From contig JAJZDX010000009.1 of NCBI GenBank assembly GCA_021805865.1, positions 62,001 to 126,000 on the forward strand: 64,000 nucleotides of DNA. The letters run 5' to 3'. The notes beneath the pieces are model-generated. The model saw nothing but the letters and a program-made list of their open reading frames with translations. It made no database searches and was not told where the DNA came from. This DNA comes from Pseudomonadota bacterium (GTDB lineage Bacteria > Pseudomonadota > Gammaproteobacteria > Steroidobacterales > Steroidobacteraceae). This document shows, piece after piece, positions 45,012-56,882 of this stretch (the stretch's first letter is position 1; the number at the start of each line of letters is the position of its first letter). The position numbers and the translations under genes are program-made.

Positions 45012-46426
45012 GCAAGGCGTGGGGGAGGGATCTCCTTCACACCACCGCATTTCGCATGTCGATGGGCTACACGTTGCTGGTCACCCTGGCCGTGGGATTG
45101 ACACTGGCCAGCACCTACCTCCTGACTCAGCGCATCATCCGGGGCAACACCGACCTGATCATCGACACCGAGCTCAACAGCCTGGAGAACCAGTACGTCC
45201 GCAGAGGCCTGCCGGGGGTGACCCGGGAGATCAACGTGCGCATCGACAGCTGGGGCCGGATCGGCGCGGTGTACATGCTGGCGAGCCCCACGTTCGATCG
45301 CCTTGCCGGCAATGTCACCAACTGGCCGTTCGACGGAGCGCCGGCCGAGCGCTGGAGCGAGTTTCGCATCGAGTCCATCGAGTCCGGCCCGCGCTCGGTG
45401 CATCCGGTGCGGGCCGCGGTGCGCCGGCTCCCGAACGGCGATTGGCTGCTGGTCGGCACCGACATGTCGCAGGACCGGCGCTACTCGCGGACGTTCCGGA
45501 CCGCTACGCTCTGGGGAATCGGCCTTTCGGTCCTGGTGGCTGCCGTGGCCGGTTTCGCCTTCAGCTTTCGTCTGACGAGACGGGTGAGCGACGTCACGGA
45601 CACCTGCGTGCGGATCATGGCGGGGGAGCTGGGGCACCGCCTGCCGGTCGGCGGGGCCAGCGACGAGTTCGATGCGCTGGCCGTGTCGGTCAACCGCGTG
45701 CTCGACAGGCTGGAGGAGCAGACACGCACGCTGCGTGCGACCTTCGACAGCGTGGCGCACGACCTGCGTGCGCCCCTGCACCGGCTGCGGGCACGCATGG
45801 ATGCGGCGCTGCGCCTGCCGGGCCTCGAGCCGGCCGTGCGCGAGCCGGTGGAGGCCTCGCTGAAGGAAGTGGATCGCCTGCAGCGTACGCTCGCGACCCT
45901 GTTGCAGATCGCGCTCGCCGAGTCCGGTGCGCCGCTCGCTGCGGTGGTGCCCGTGGACCTCTCGGAGCTGGCCGGTGAGCTCGTGGAGCTGTTCGAGCCG
46001 GTGGCGCGCGAGCAGGGTCAGACCCTCGCCGGGCGCACCGACCCCGGTGTGACCGTCGAGGGCAATCGGCAGCTGCTCGCTCAGCTCATCACCAACCTGG
46101 TGGAGAATGCCTTGAAGTTCGCGCCGGCGGGCGGGCGGATCGAGGTCGATGTGCACCGGCGGGACGGACTGGCGCGATTGATCGTCAGCGACAATGGACC
46201 GGGCATGGCGCTTGCGGAGCGCATGCGGGCCGGCCAGCCGTTCGTGCGTGTCGGTCACAGGGCCGGTGGGGATGGCGGCGGGCTCGGGCTGTCGCTCGTA
46301 TCGGCCATCGCACGGCTGCACCGCGCCGAGCTCAGGCTCGAGAGCAATGAGCCGGGCTTGCGCGCGGTGGTGGACTTTCCGTTGGCCGCCGGTCAGGCGG
46401 TCTTGTCGCGCTCGATGAGCGCGTAG
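45008..46426 (+). CDS. Membrane sensor histidine kinase
   Basis: The 472-residue kinase has a transmembrane helix near 20-40, a periplasmic sensor of about 135 residues, a second helix near 172-194, HAMP, HisKA with [12 protein letters not shown] (about His251) and HATPase_c with [15 protein letters not shown] and GGGLGLSLV. It is the partner of the preceding regulator. Its last 34 bp overlap the oppositely transcribed folE2 gene. The signal it senses is unknown. Confidence 0.94.
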   Translation: MSKAWGRDLLHTTAFRMSMGYTLLVTLAVGLTLASTYLLTQRIIRGNTDLIIDTELNSLENQYVRRGLPGVTREINVRIDSWGRIGAVYMLASPTFDRLAGNVTNWPFDGAPAERWSEFRIESIESGPRSVHPVRAAVRRLPNGDWLLVGTDMSQDRRYSRTFRTATLWGIGLSVLVAAVAGFAFSFRLTRRVSDVTDTCVRIMAGELGHRLPVGGASDEFDALAVSVNRVLDRLEEQTRTLRATFDSVAHDLRAPLHRLRARMDAALRLPGLEPAVREPVEASLKEVDRLQRTLATLLQIALAESGAPLAAVVPVDLSELAGELVELFEPVAREQGQTLAGRTDPGVTVEGNRQLLAQLITNLVENALKFAPAGGRIEVDVHRRDGLARLIVSDNGPGMALAERMRAGQPFVRVGHRAGGDGGGLGLSLVSAIARLHRAELRLESNEPGLRAVVDFPLAAGQAVLSRSMSA

Positions 46427-47217
46427 GCGGAATGGTTGTGAATGGACTCGAAGTTTTCCGATTCCACCACGTACGCATCGATCCGCTCATCGGCATTGAG
46501 CCGAGTCGCGACGTCGCGCACCATGTCCTCGACGAACTTCGGGTTGTCGTAGGCACGCTCGGTGACGTATTTCTCGTCGGGGCGCTTGAGGATGCCGTAC
46601 AGCTCGCAGGAGGCCTCGCTCTCGGCGACCTCGATGAGCTCCTCGATCCAGATGTGGTGGCGGAGCCTGGCGGTGATCGTCACGTGCGAGCGCTGGTTGT
46701 GGGCCCCGTAGGAGGAGATTTTCTTCGAGCAGGGGCAAAGGCTGGTCACCGGCACGACGATCCGGATCCACATGTCCGTATGACCGTCGCGCCGCTCGCC
46801 GATCAGGCTCGCCTGGTAGTCCATCAGGCTTTCCACCCCCGAGACCGGAGCGCGCTTCATGATGAAGAACGGAAAGGTCATCTCGATGTGGCCGGCGTCC
46901 GCCTCGAGCCGCTCGGTCATGCTCTCGAGCATGCCGCGGAACGACTCGACGGAGATCTCACGCTCGGCGTGAAGGATCTCCACGAAGCGCGACATGTGCG
47001 TTCCCTTGAAGTTGTGGGGAAGGCTGACGTACATGTTGAACGTCGCGATGGTGTGCTGCTCGCCCGCCGAGCGGTCTTTCACCCGCACGGGGTGGCTGAT
47101 GTCCTTGATGCCGACCCGATTGATCGGCAGGTGGCGGGTGTCGGCGCGCGCCTGGACGTCCTCGACTTCGGCGAGAACCGTGCGCGCCGTCTTGGCCGTG
47201 CTGCAAGGGGGGTTCAT
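46393..47217 (-). CDS. folE2: GTP cyclohydrolase I type 2 (FolE2)
   Basis: FolE2 makes dihydroneopterin triphosphate, the first step of folate synthesis, without strict dependence on zinc. The 274 residues include [37 protein letters not shown] (metal cysteine) and [11 protein letters not shown]. In many bacteria folE2 backs up folE under zinc limitation via Zur; I see no clear Zur box in the 93-bp upstream gap. Confidence 0.95.
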   Translation of the reverse strand: MNPPCSTAKTARTVLAEVEDVQARADTRHLPINRVGIKDISHPVRVKDRSAGEQHTIATFNMYVSLPHNFKGTHMSRFVEILHAEREISVESFRGMLESMTERLEADAGHIEMTFPFFIMKRAPVSGVESLMDYQASLIGERRDGHTDMWIRIVVPVTSLCPCSKKISSYGAHNQRSHVTITARLRHHIWIEELIEVAESEASCELYGILKRPDEKYVTERAYDNPKFVEDMVRDVATRLNADERIDAYVVESENFESIHNHSAYALIERDKTA

Positions 47218-47310
47218 GAGGCCAAGCCTACAGGATTGCAGGGCTTTCCACCTATACCAAACGGGGGATCGGCGTGGTGTGCTCTGCGAGCCCCCGGGTT
47301 GGGCGGGCTC

Positions 47311-49212
47311 CTAAGCGCTGCCGACCGAGCGGATGCGATCGCGCACCTGCAGGGCCCACCAGTGCTCGACCGTTGCGGTGAGACTGGCGGGGTCGAGCCC
47401 TGCGGCGGCAAGGCAGGACTCGCGCGAGCCGTGCTCGATGAAGCGGTCGGGAATGCCGATCTGCAGCAGCGAGGGCGTCAAGCCCTCGGCGCAGAGCACC
47501 TCGGCGATGGCCGAGCCGGCCCCGCCCGCGACGGCGTTCTCCTCCAGCGTGACGAGGGCGCGATGCCGGGTGGCCAGCTCGATCACGAGCGCCTCGTCGA
47601 GGGGCTTCACGAAGCGCATGTTGACCACCGTGGCGTCCAGCCGCTCGCCGATGCTCAGCGCGCTCTCCAGCATGGGCCCGAAGGCGAGCAGCGCGAGGCC
47701 GCTGCGGCCCTCGCGCCGGATCTGCGCCTTGCCGATGGGCAGCGCCTGGAATTCCTTCTCGAGCGCCACGCCCGGCCCGCTGCCTCGCGGATATCGTACC
47801 GCGGTGGGTCCGTCCACCGTGGTGGCGGTATAGAGCATCTGACGGCACTCGTTTTCGTCGGCCGGCGCCAGGATGACCATATTCGGGATGCAGCGCAGAT
47901 ACGATAGATCGTAGCTGCCCTGGTGAGTCGCGCCGTCGGAGCCGACCAGTCCCGCCCGGTCGATGGCGAACACGACCGGCAGGTTCTGCAGCGCCACGTC
48001 GTGGATCAGCTGATCGTAGGCGCGCTGCAGGAAGGTCGAGTAGATCGCGATGACCGGCTTCAGCCCATCGGCCGCGAGGCCTGCGGCAAGCGTGACGGCG
48101 TGCTGCTCGGCGATGGCGACATCGAAATAGCGGTCCGGGAAGCGCTTGGAGAACTCGACCAGGTCCGAGCCCTCGCGCATGGCCGGCGTGATGCCGATGA
48201 TGCGCGGGTCCTGCTCGGCGATGTCGCACAGCCACTGTCCGAAGATCTTCGAATACGCCGGACCGGAGGGGGCGCCCTTGAAGATGGTACCGCTCGCCGG
48301 ATCGAAGGGGCCGGGACCGTGCCACTTGATGGGATCGGCCTCGGCCGGGGCGTATCCCTTGCCCTTGCGGGTCACCACGTGCAGGAATTGCGGGCCGCGG
48401 AGCTTGCGCACGTTGCGCAATGTGCCGACGAGCGCACGCACGTCGTGGCCGTCCAGGGGCCCGATGTAGTTGAAGCCGAGCTCTTCGAACAGCGTTCCGG
48501 GCAGCACCATGCCCTTGAGGTGCTCCTCGGAGCGGCGCGCCAGCTCCCACACGGTGGGCATCTGCCGCAGGACCTTCTTGCCGCCCTCGCGCAAATGCGC
48601 GTACAGCCGTCCGGAGAGCGCCGAGGCGAAGTAGTTTGAGAGCGCGCCGACGTTCTCCGAGATCGACATGTCGTTGTCGTTGAGGATCACGAGCAGATCC
48701 GTCGGCAGCGAGCCGGCGTGATTCAGCGCCTCAAACGCCATGCCGGCCGTCATGGCGCCGTCGCCGATGACGGCCACCACGCGGCGTTGTGAGCCTTGAC
48801 GCGCCGCGGCGATGGCCATTCCCAGCGCGGCGCTGATGGAGGTGCTGGAGTGGCCGACGCCGAAGGTGTCGTACTCGCTCTCGGCGCGGTTGGGAAACGG
48901 CGCGAGGCCGCCGTGCTGCTTGATGGTGTGCAGCTGCTCGCGCCGGCCCGTGAGCACCTTGTGGGGGTAGGCTTGGTGGCCGACGTCCCAGACCAGCCGG
49001 TCATGGGGCGTGTCGAACACATAGTGAAGGGCGATCGTGAGCTCCACCGTGCCCAGCCCGGCGGCGAAATGCCCGCCCCGCGTGCTGACGGTATGGATGA
49101 GGAACTGCCGCAGCTCCTTCGCCAGGGCCGGCAGCCGCGTCTCCGGGAGCTTGCGCAGGTCGGCCGGGGAGTCGATCTTCTCGAGGAGGGGGTGAATATG
49201 CGAGTCGCTCAT
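47311..49212 (-). CDS. dxs: 1-deoxy-D-xylulose-5-phosphate synthase
   Basis: Dxs condenses pyruvate and glyceraldehyde-3-phosphate using TPP, opening the MEP isoprenoid pathway. The 633 residues include [13 protein letters not shown], the TPP site [15 protein letters not shown] with the [13 protein letters not shown] loop, and the transketolase pyrimidine domain ([17 protein letters not shown]). The ATG at 49212 is preferred over one 7 codons upstream because it gives the family N-terminus. ispA, often between xseB and dxs, is absent. Confidence 0.97.
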   Translation of the reverse strand: MSDSHIHPLLEKIDSPADLRKLPETRLPALAKELRQFLIHTVSTRGGHFAAGLGTVELTIALHYVFDTPHDRLVWDVGHQAYPHKVLTGRREQLHTIKQHGGLAPFPNRAESEYDTFGVGHSSTSISAALGMAIAAARQGSQRRVVAVIGDGAMTAGMAFEALNHAGSLPTDLLVILNDNDMSISENVGALSNYFASALSGRLYAHLREGGKKVLRQMPTVWELARRSEEHLKGMVLPGTLFEELGFNYIGPLDGHDVRALVGTLRNVRKLRGPQFLHVVTRKGKGYAPAEADPIKWHGPGPFDPASGTIFKGAPSGPAYSKIFGQWLCDIAEQDPRIIGITPAMREGSDLVEFSKRFPDRYFDVAIAEQHAVTLAAGLAADGLKPVIAIYSTFLQRAYDQLIHDVALQNLPVVFAIDRAGLVGSDGATHQGSYDLSYLRCIPNMVILAPADENECRQMLYTATTVDGPTAVRYPRGSGPGVALEKEFQALPIGKAQIRREGRSGLALLAFGPMLESALSIGERLDATVVNMRFVKPLDEALVIELATRHRALVTLEENAVAGGAGSAIAEVLCAEGLTPSLLQIGIPDRFIEHGSRESCLAAAGLDPASLTATVEHWWALQVRDRIRSVGSA

Positions 49213-49285
49213 CGGAGGCAGTGTACACTGCAAGTAGAGTTATGATCCTTTCTGTTGTGTATCGGCAACAAAAGGATCAGGTCTG

Positions 49286-49564
49286 TTACCTGGGAATAGG
49301 GGAGGAAGGCTCGGGTCCTTCCGGTACGGCGAATGGCTCGGTTTCCTGACGCCCATTGCGTTTCAGCAGGATTTCCACCCGCTGCTGCGCCGCTTTGAGC
49401 GAATTCTGGCAGAGCCGCGTGAGCTCGACGCCCCGCTCGAAAGTGCTCAGGGCCTCCTCGAGGGGCAGATCGCCACGCTCGAGCCGCTCGACCAGGGACT
49501 CGAGCTCTGCGAGCGCTTGTTCGAATTCGGGGGGCTGTGGGTCTTGCGCCAAGATATTTCTCAC
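49286..49564 (-). CDS. xseB: Exodeoxyribonuclease VII small subunit
   Basis: XseB is the small subunit of exonuclease VII, which digests single-stranded DNA. The 92-residue protein shows FEQALAELESLVERLERGDLPLEEALSTFERGVELTRLCQ, diagnostic of the family, plus a Pro-rich tail. It lies 73 bp upstream of dxs on the same strand. Confidence 0.94.
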   Translation of the reverse strand: MRNILAQDPQPPEFEQALAELESLVERLERGDLPLEEALSTFERGVELTRLCQNSLKAAQQRVEILLKRNGRQETEPFAVPEGPEPSSPIPR

Positions 49565-49692
49565 CGCCTGTGGCCGGGACTTGTGGGACTCGACTCGCGC
49601 CGCGGGTCCATCCCTATACTGGCGCGCGAAGCGCCGGCAAAGAGCTTAAGTCTGAGGCCTCGTACGAGAGCGCGCAATACGCTCAATTGCCG

Positions 49693-49747
49693 TTGACGGG
49701 TCGCGAGCATGCGCTTAAAGTCTTGTACTCGGTTAGAACCAGTCTAA
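49693..49747 (+). promoter_or_regulatory. Sigma-70 promoter with operator-like dyad before rubrerythrin
   Basis: TTGACG (49693-49698) and TAAAGT (49716-49721) are spaced by 17 bp. Just downstream, TTAGA (49733-49737) and TCTAA (49743-49747) form a dyad with a 5-bp centre, overlapping the expected start-site region. It resembles the Irr/iron-control-element type TTAGAA...TTCTAA; identification of the regulator is inference. Confidence 0.6.
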
Positions 49748-49760
49748 ATCGGAGAGCGGC

Positions 49761-50174
49761 ATGAATCTCAAAGGCAGCAAGACCGAGCAGAACCTGAAGG
49801 ACGCGTTCGCGGGTGAGTCCCAGGCCAATCGCCGGTATCTGTATTTCGCATCCAAGGCGGACGTAGAAGGCTTCAACGATGTGTCGGCGGTGTTTCGCTC
49901 CACGGCGGAAGGCGAGACGGGCCACGCGCATGGCCACCTCGAGTACCTCGAAGCCGTGGGCGATCCGGCTACGGGCCTGCCGATCGGCGACACCAAGCTC
50001 AATCTGAAGGCGGCGATCGCCGGTGAGACCCACGAGTACACCGACATGTACCCCGGCATGGCCAAGATGGCGCGCGAGGAGGGGTTTGCCGAGATTGCCG
50101 ATTGGTTCGAGACGCTCGCCAAGGCCGAGCGCTCTCACGCCAATCGCTTCCAGAAAGCCCTCGACGCGATTTGA
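49761..50174 (+). CDS. Rubrerythrin-like diiron protein (no rubredoxin domain)
   Basis: This 137-residue ferritin-like protein carries the diiron ligands in FAGESQANRRY, EGETGHAHGH, AGETHEYTDMY and AERSHANRF. Rubrerythrins reduce peroxide. The C-terminal rubredoxin Cys4 domain of classical rubrerythrin is missing, so electrons must come from a separate donor. The Fe-S protein encoded downstream is a natural candidate. GGAGAG precedes the ATG. Confidence 0.92.
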   Translation: MNLKGSKTEQNLKDAFAGESQANRRYLYFASKADVEGFNDVSAVFRSTAEGETGHAHGHLEYLEAVGDPATGLPIGDTKLNLKAAIAGETHEYTDMYPGMAKMAREEGFAEIADWFETLAKAERSHANRFQKALDAI

Positions 50175-50461
50175 GCGCATGGCTCCTGCGGCGCGCATTG
50201 CCGCATTGCGAACGGGGTTCGCGTCCGCGCGAACCCCGTGACCTGCGTGACGGCGCATGTGAAGATCGGCGGTCCCGCAGGTATGGAGGCCCAGGGGAGT
50301 TCTCCGAGACCCGCCTGAGCGGCACGGAGGGTCCCAGTGAGAGGCCGAGTGATCCCGCGGCGGCTGCGTGACAGCGCATGAGCCGGCGGGCGGCCCCCCC
50401 TTGAGGGGGTGGGAGCGGCTGGTCCCAAGGCCGCCTGGCACCTTCGGAATGTGACCTCGCC
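50175..50461 (+). other. Spacer with strong 12-bp stem-loop
   Basis: A perfect 12-bp stem ACGGGGTTCGCG / CGCGAACCCCGT with a TCCG loop (50212-50239) follows the rubrerythrin gene but has no T tract, so it may be an mRNA-stabilising or attenuating structure. The motif CTGCGTGAC(G/A)GCGCATG occurs twice, at about 50243 and 50365. A CCCCC-TTGA-GGGGG hairpin lies near 50400. No gene is evident. Confidence 0.5.
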
Positions 50462-51841
50462 ATGAGCACCCCTTCAGACTCGAGCGGCCCCGGCTCCTTC
50501 GCCCGTGAGGGCAGTCTCGAGGCGCCCACGCGCCATCCCATCGATTGGCGTGCAGCGGCCTTCTACGACGAGGCGGCGCTCGAGCAGGAGCTCACGCGCG
50601 TGTTCGACATCTGCCAGGGCTGCCGGCGCTGCTTCAGCCTCTGCAACGCCTTCCCGACGTTGTTCGACGCGATTGACGCCACGGAGACCGGCGAGCTCGA
50701 GGCGGTGCAGAAGAAGGTCTTCTGGCAGGTCGTCGACCACTGCTACCTCTGCGACATGTGCTTCATGACGAAGTGCCCCTACGTTCCCCCTCACCCGTGG
50801 AGCGTGGATTTCCCGCACCTGATGCTGCGCGCCAAGGCGGTGCGGGCCCGAAAGGAGGGCATCAGCTTGCGCAACCGCGCTCTCGCTGCCACGGACATGG
50901 TCGGCAGCATCGCGGGCATACCTGTGGTCGCGCAGATCGTCAACGCAGTCAACCGCTCCGCTCCGGGCCGCGCGGTGCTGGAAAAAGCGCTGGGCGTGGA
51001 CGCCACGGCCCCTTTGCCGAAATACCATTCGCGCACGGCGCGCAGGCGCTTGCGCCGGCTGGGAACCGTCGAGACCCCGCGGGCTGGCGCGGGCGTGACC
51101 GCGACGCCGGAGACGACAGGCCGGGTCGCGCTGTTCACCACCTGCTACGGCAATCGCAACGAGCCGGATCTCGCTGAGGATCTGGCGGCCGTGCTCGAGC
51201 ACAACGGCATCCCGCTCGTCCTGCTCCGGCAGGAGCGCTGCTGCGGCATGCCCCGGCTCGAGCTCGGCGACCTGGAGGGAGTGGGCCGGCTGAAGGAGCA
51301 CAATATTCCGCAACTGATCGGCGCGATCGATGCCGGCTACGATATCGTGGCGCCGATCCCGTCCTGCGTGCTGATGTTCAAGCAGGAGCTGCCGCTGCTG
51401 TTTGCCGATGAGCCCGATGTGCGGCGCGTCGCCCGGGGGATCTTCGACCCGTTCGAGTACCTGATGCTGCGCCATCGCGCAGGGCTGCTGCGCACCGACT
51501 TCAAGACATCGCTCGGCAAGGTGAGCTACCACGTGCCCTGTCATCTGCGGGTTCAGAACATCGGCCTGAAGACGCGCGAGGTGCTGCGGCTGATCCCCGA
51601 CACCACGGTCGAGGCCATCGAGCGCTGCTCGGGGCACGATGGCACCTATGGCGTGAAGAGGGAATTTCGCGACGCCTCGGTGAAGATCGGCCGCCCGGTG
51701 GTCGAGCGCATCGGAAGCGGTGGCGCCGATCACTACAGCAGCGATTGCCCGATGGCCGGACACCAGATCGAAAGCGGCCTCCCGGCCGGCCGCGAGCCCG
51801 AGCATCCTCTGCGGCTGCTGCGGCTCGCCTACGGGCTGTGA
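50462..51841 (+). CDS. Heterodisulfide-reductase-related Fe-S oxidoreductase
   Basis: The 459-residue protein has an N-terminal di-cluster ferredoxin domain (CQGCRRCFSLCNAFP and CYLCDMCFMTKCPYVPP) and two C-terminal CCG-type domains (RQERCCGMPRLELG and CSGHDGTYG / DCPMAGHQI). It resembles GlpC/HdrB-like electron carriers. The second CCG motif is altered (CSGHDG). The neighbours, a rubredoxin-less rubrerythrin and a DUF3501 protein, form a recurring three-gene set, so it may pass electrons to the rubrerythrin. That role is inference. Confidence 0.88.
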   Translation: MSTPSDSSGPGSFAREGSLEAPTRHPIDWRAAAFYDEAALEQELTRVFDICQGCRRCFSLCNAFPTLFDAIDATETGELEAVQKKVFWQVVDHCYLCDMCFMTKCPYVPPHPWSVDFPHLMLRAKAVRARKEGISLRNRALAATDMVGSIAGIPVVAQIVNAVNRSAPGRAVLEKALGVDATAPLPKYHSRTARRRLRRLGTVETPRAGAGVTATPETTGRVALFTTCYGNRNEPDLAEDLAAVLEHNGIPLVLLRQERCCGMPRLELGDLEGVGRLKEHNIPQLIGAIDAGYDIVAPIPSCVLMFKQELPLLFADEPDVRRVARGIFDPFEYLMLRHRAGLLRTDFKTSLGKVSYHVPCHLRVQNIGLKTREVLRLIPDTTVEAIERCSGHDGTYGVKREFRDASVKIGRPVVERIGSGGADHYSSDCPMAGHQIESGLPAGREPEHPLRLLRLAYGL

Positions 51842-51874
51842 GCGCCGCCGGATTGGGATGGTAAGGAGAGCGCC

Positions 51875-54440
<2,566 letters not shown>

Positions 54441-54489
54441 CCTGAACGATTCACGAAACGCTGCATCTCGGCGCCGGAACGCGACCGCG

Positions 54490-54577
54490 GAGTCGATTTT
54501 TCGGGGCGCTCGAAAACACGGATGTTTTTGCGCGAGTCCCCGGGGAGGGGTTTGCGACGTCCCGGGTAAATCGACTC
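54490..54577 (+). other. Structured parE-parC spacer closed by a 10-bp stem
   Basis: GAGTCGATTT (54490-54499) and AAATCGACTC (54568-54577) are perfect complements. Within them a segmented stem pairs GGGG with CCCC, CTCG with CGAG and AAAAC with GTTTT around an ACGGAT loop, and a competing CCCGGG element follows. The 88 nt could fold as an mRNA leader element 40 nt before parC. No T tract is present. Confidence 0.5.
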
Positions 54578-54617
54578 AAGGGAACGGTCCGGTCCGGCAG
54601 CAGACGAAGGGTTCTTA

Positions 54618-56876
54618 ATGCAAGATCAGGAACTGAATTTCGAGGGCGTCGAGCGCCAGCCGCTGCGCACCTTCACCGAGAAGGCCTACCTCGATTACTC
54701 GATGTACGTCATCCTCGATCGCGCGCTGCCCTCGATCGGCGACGGGCTGAAGCCCGTGCAGCGGCGCATCATCTATGCGATGAGCGAGCTCGGCCTCTCG
54801 GCCGCCTCCAAGCACAAGAAGTCCGCGCGCACCGTGGGCGATGTCATCGGCAAGTTCCATCCGCACGGCGACTCGGCCTGTTACGAGGCGATGGTGCTGA
54901 TGGCGCAGCCGTTCGCATACCGCTACCCCATCGTCGATGGTCAGGGCAACTGGGGCTCGCAGGACGATCCGAAGTCCTTTGCCGCCATGCGCTACACCGA
55001 GGCGAAGCTCACCCCCTATGCGGAAGTGCTGCTCGGGGAGCTGGCGCACGGCACGGCCGACTGGACGGCAAACTTCGACGGCACGCTCGAGGAGCCGGTG
55101 ATCCTGCCCGCGCGGCTGCCTAACCTGCTGCTCAACGGTACTTCCGGCATCGCCGTCGGGATGGCCACCGACATCCCGCCGCACAATCTGCGGGAAGTGG
55201 CGAGCGCCTGCATCCAGCTGCTGGAGGACCCGCAATCGGGCACGGCGGCGCTGATGAGGCACGTCAAGGGGCCGGATCTGCCCACCGGCGCCGAGATCAT
55301 CTCGCCGCGCTCGGAGCTCAAGGAAATCTACGAGACGGGCGTCGGATCCTTCAAGGCGCGCGCGACCTACGAGGTCGAGGACGGCAGCCTGGTCATCACC
55401 GCTTTCCCGTACCAGGTCTCGCCGACCAAGGTCCAGGAGCAGATCGCCGAGCAGATGCGCGCCAAGAAGCTGCCGATGATCGAGGACGTGCGCGACGAGT
55501 CCGATCACGAGCACCCGGTGCGCCTGGTGCTCGTGCCGCGCTCGAGCCGAGTGGATCTCAAGGAGGTGATGAATCACTTGTTCGCCACCACCGATCTCGA
55601 GCGCAACTACCGGGTCAATCTCAACATCATCGGCCTCGACGGCCGGCCGCGGGTGCTCGGACTGAAGAGCATCCTCGGGGACTGGCTGCAGTTCCGCGTG
55701 CACACCGTCAGGCGCCGCCTGCAGCACCGTCTGCAGAAGGTGAGCCGGCGGCTGCACATTCTCGAGGGGCTGCTCATCGTCTATCTCAACCTCGATGAGG
55801 TGATCCGCATCATCCGGCGCGAGGACGAGCCGAAGCCGGCGCTCATGAAGCGCTTCAAGCTCTCGGAGGAGCAGGTCGAGGAGATCCTCAACACCCGGCT
55901 GCGCCACCTGGCGCGGCTCGAGGAGATGAAGATCCGCGAGGAGCAGAAAGCGCTCGATGCCGAGCGGCGGGGCCTCGAGGCGGTGCTTGCGAGCGAGGCG
56001 AAGCTCAAGGGGCTGGTGGCGAGCGAAATTCGCGCCGACGCGGACAAGTACGGCGATGCCCGCCGCACCCGCATCATCGAGCGGGAAGCGGCCCAGGCCA
56101 TCGATGAGACGACGCTCATCCCCAACGAGCCGGTGACCGTCGTGCTCTCGACCGGAGGCTGGGTGCGCGCGGCCAAGGGGCACGAGATCGATCCGCGTAC
56201 GCTCTCTTACAAAGCCGGTGATGCCTTCTGGGCGATGGCGCACGGGCGGAGTCTGCAGCCGGCGGTGTTCCTCGACAGCACCGGGCGCACCTACGCGCTG
56301 CCGGCGCATTCGCTGTCCTCGGCGCGAGGGCAGGGCGAGCCGCTTTCCGGCCGGCTGAATCCTCCGGACGGCGCCAGATTCGCCGGGGTCATGATGGGGG
56401 AGCCCGAGGACCTGTGGCTGCTCGCGAGCGATGCGGGCTACGGCTTCACGGTACGCCTGAAGGAGTTGATCACGGACCGGCGCGCGGGCAAGACGGTGCT
56501 CAACGTGCCGGAGAATTCTCTGGCGTTGCCGCCGGCGCAGGTGACATCGCCCGATGCCCTGGTGGTGGTGGTGAGCAGCGAGGGCAAGCTCCTTGCCTTC
56601 CCGGTGGCAGAGGTGCCGGAGATGCCTCGCGGCAAGGGCAACAAGCTATACGACATTCCGGGCGGCAAGGCCGCCGCGCGCGCGGAGCTGCTCGCGGGTG
56701 TCGCCGTGGTTGCGCCGAAGGGGAGCCTGGTGCTGTGGTCGGGCGAGAAGCAGAAGATCCTCGAGTGGAGCGAGCTCAAGCCCTACCTCGGTGAGCGCGC
56801 CCGGCGCGGCGCGGTGCTGCCGCGAGGCTGGCCGCGCAGCATCGATCGGCTCGAGGCGCAGCGGCCCGGCTCTTGA
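54618..56876 (+). CDS. parC: DNA topoisomerase IV subunit A
   Basis: ParC cleaves and rejoins DNA in topoisomerase IV. The 752 residues include the quinolone-resistance region [14 protein letters not shown] (Ser and Glu as in wild type), the catalytic Tyr in [10 protein letters not shown], and a C-terminal beta-pinwheel-type domain. It follows parE after a 177-bp structured spacer. Nothing unusual is seen in the protein. Confidence 0.96.
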   Translation: MQDQELNFEGVERQPLRTFTEKAYLDYSMYVILDRALPSIGDGLKPVQRRIIYAMSELGLSAASKHKKSARTVGDVIGKFHPHGDSACYEAMVLMAQPFAYRYPIVDGQGNWGSQDDPKSFAAMRYTEAKLTPYAEVLLGELAHGTADWTANFDGTLEEPVILPARLPNLLLNGTSGIAVGMATDIPPHNLREVASACIQLLEDPQSGTAALMRHVKGPDLPTGAEIISPRSELKEIYETGVGSFKARATYEVEDGSLVITAFPYQVSPTKVQEQIAEQMRAKKLPMIEDVRDESDHEHPVRLVLVPRSSRVDLKEVMNHLFATTDLERNYRVNLNIIGLDGRPRVLGLKSILGDWLQFRVHTVRRRLQHRLQKVSRRLHILEGLLIVYLNLDEVIRIIRREDEPKPALMKRFKLSEEQVEEILNTRLRHLARLEEMKIREEQKALDAERRGLEAVLASEAKLKGLVASEIRADADKYGDARRTRIIEREAAQAIDETTLIPNEPVTVVLSTGGWVRAAKGHEIDPRTLSYKAGDAFWAMAHGRSLQPAVFLDSTGRTYALPAHSLSSARGQGEPLSGRLNPPDGARFAGVMMGEPEDLWLLASDAGYGFTVRLKELITDRRAGKTVLNVPENSLALPPAQVTSPDALVVVVSSEGKLLAFPVAEVPEMPRGKGNKLYDIPGGKAAARAELLAGVAVVAPKGSLVLWSGEKQKILEWSELKPYLGERARRGAVLPRGWPRSIDRLEAQRPGS

Positions 56877-56882
56877 GCGCGC

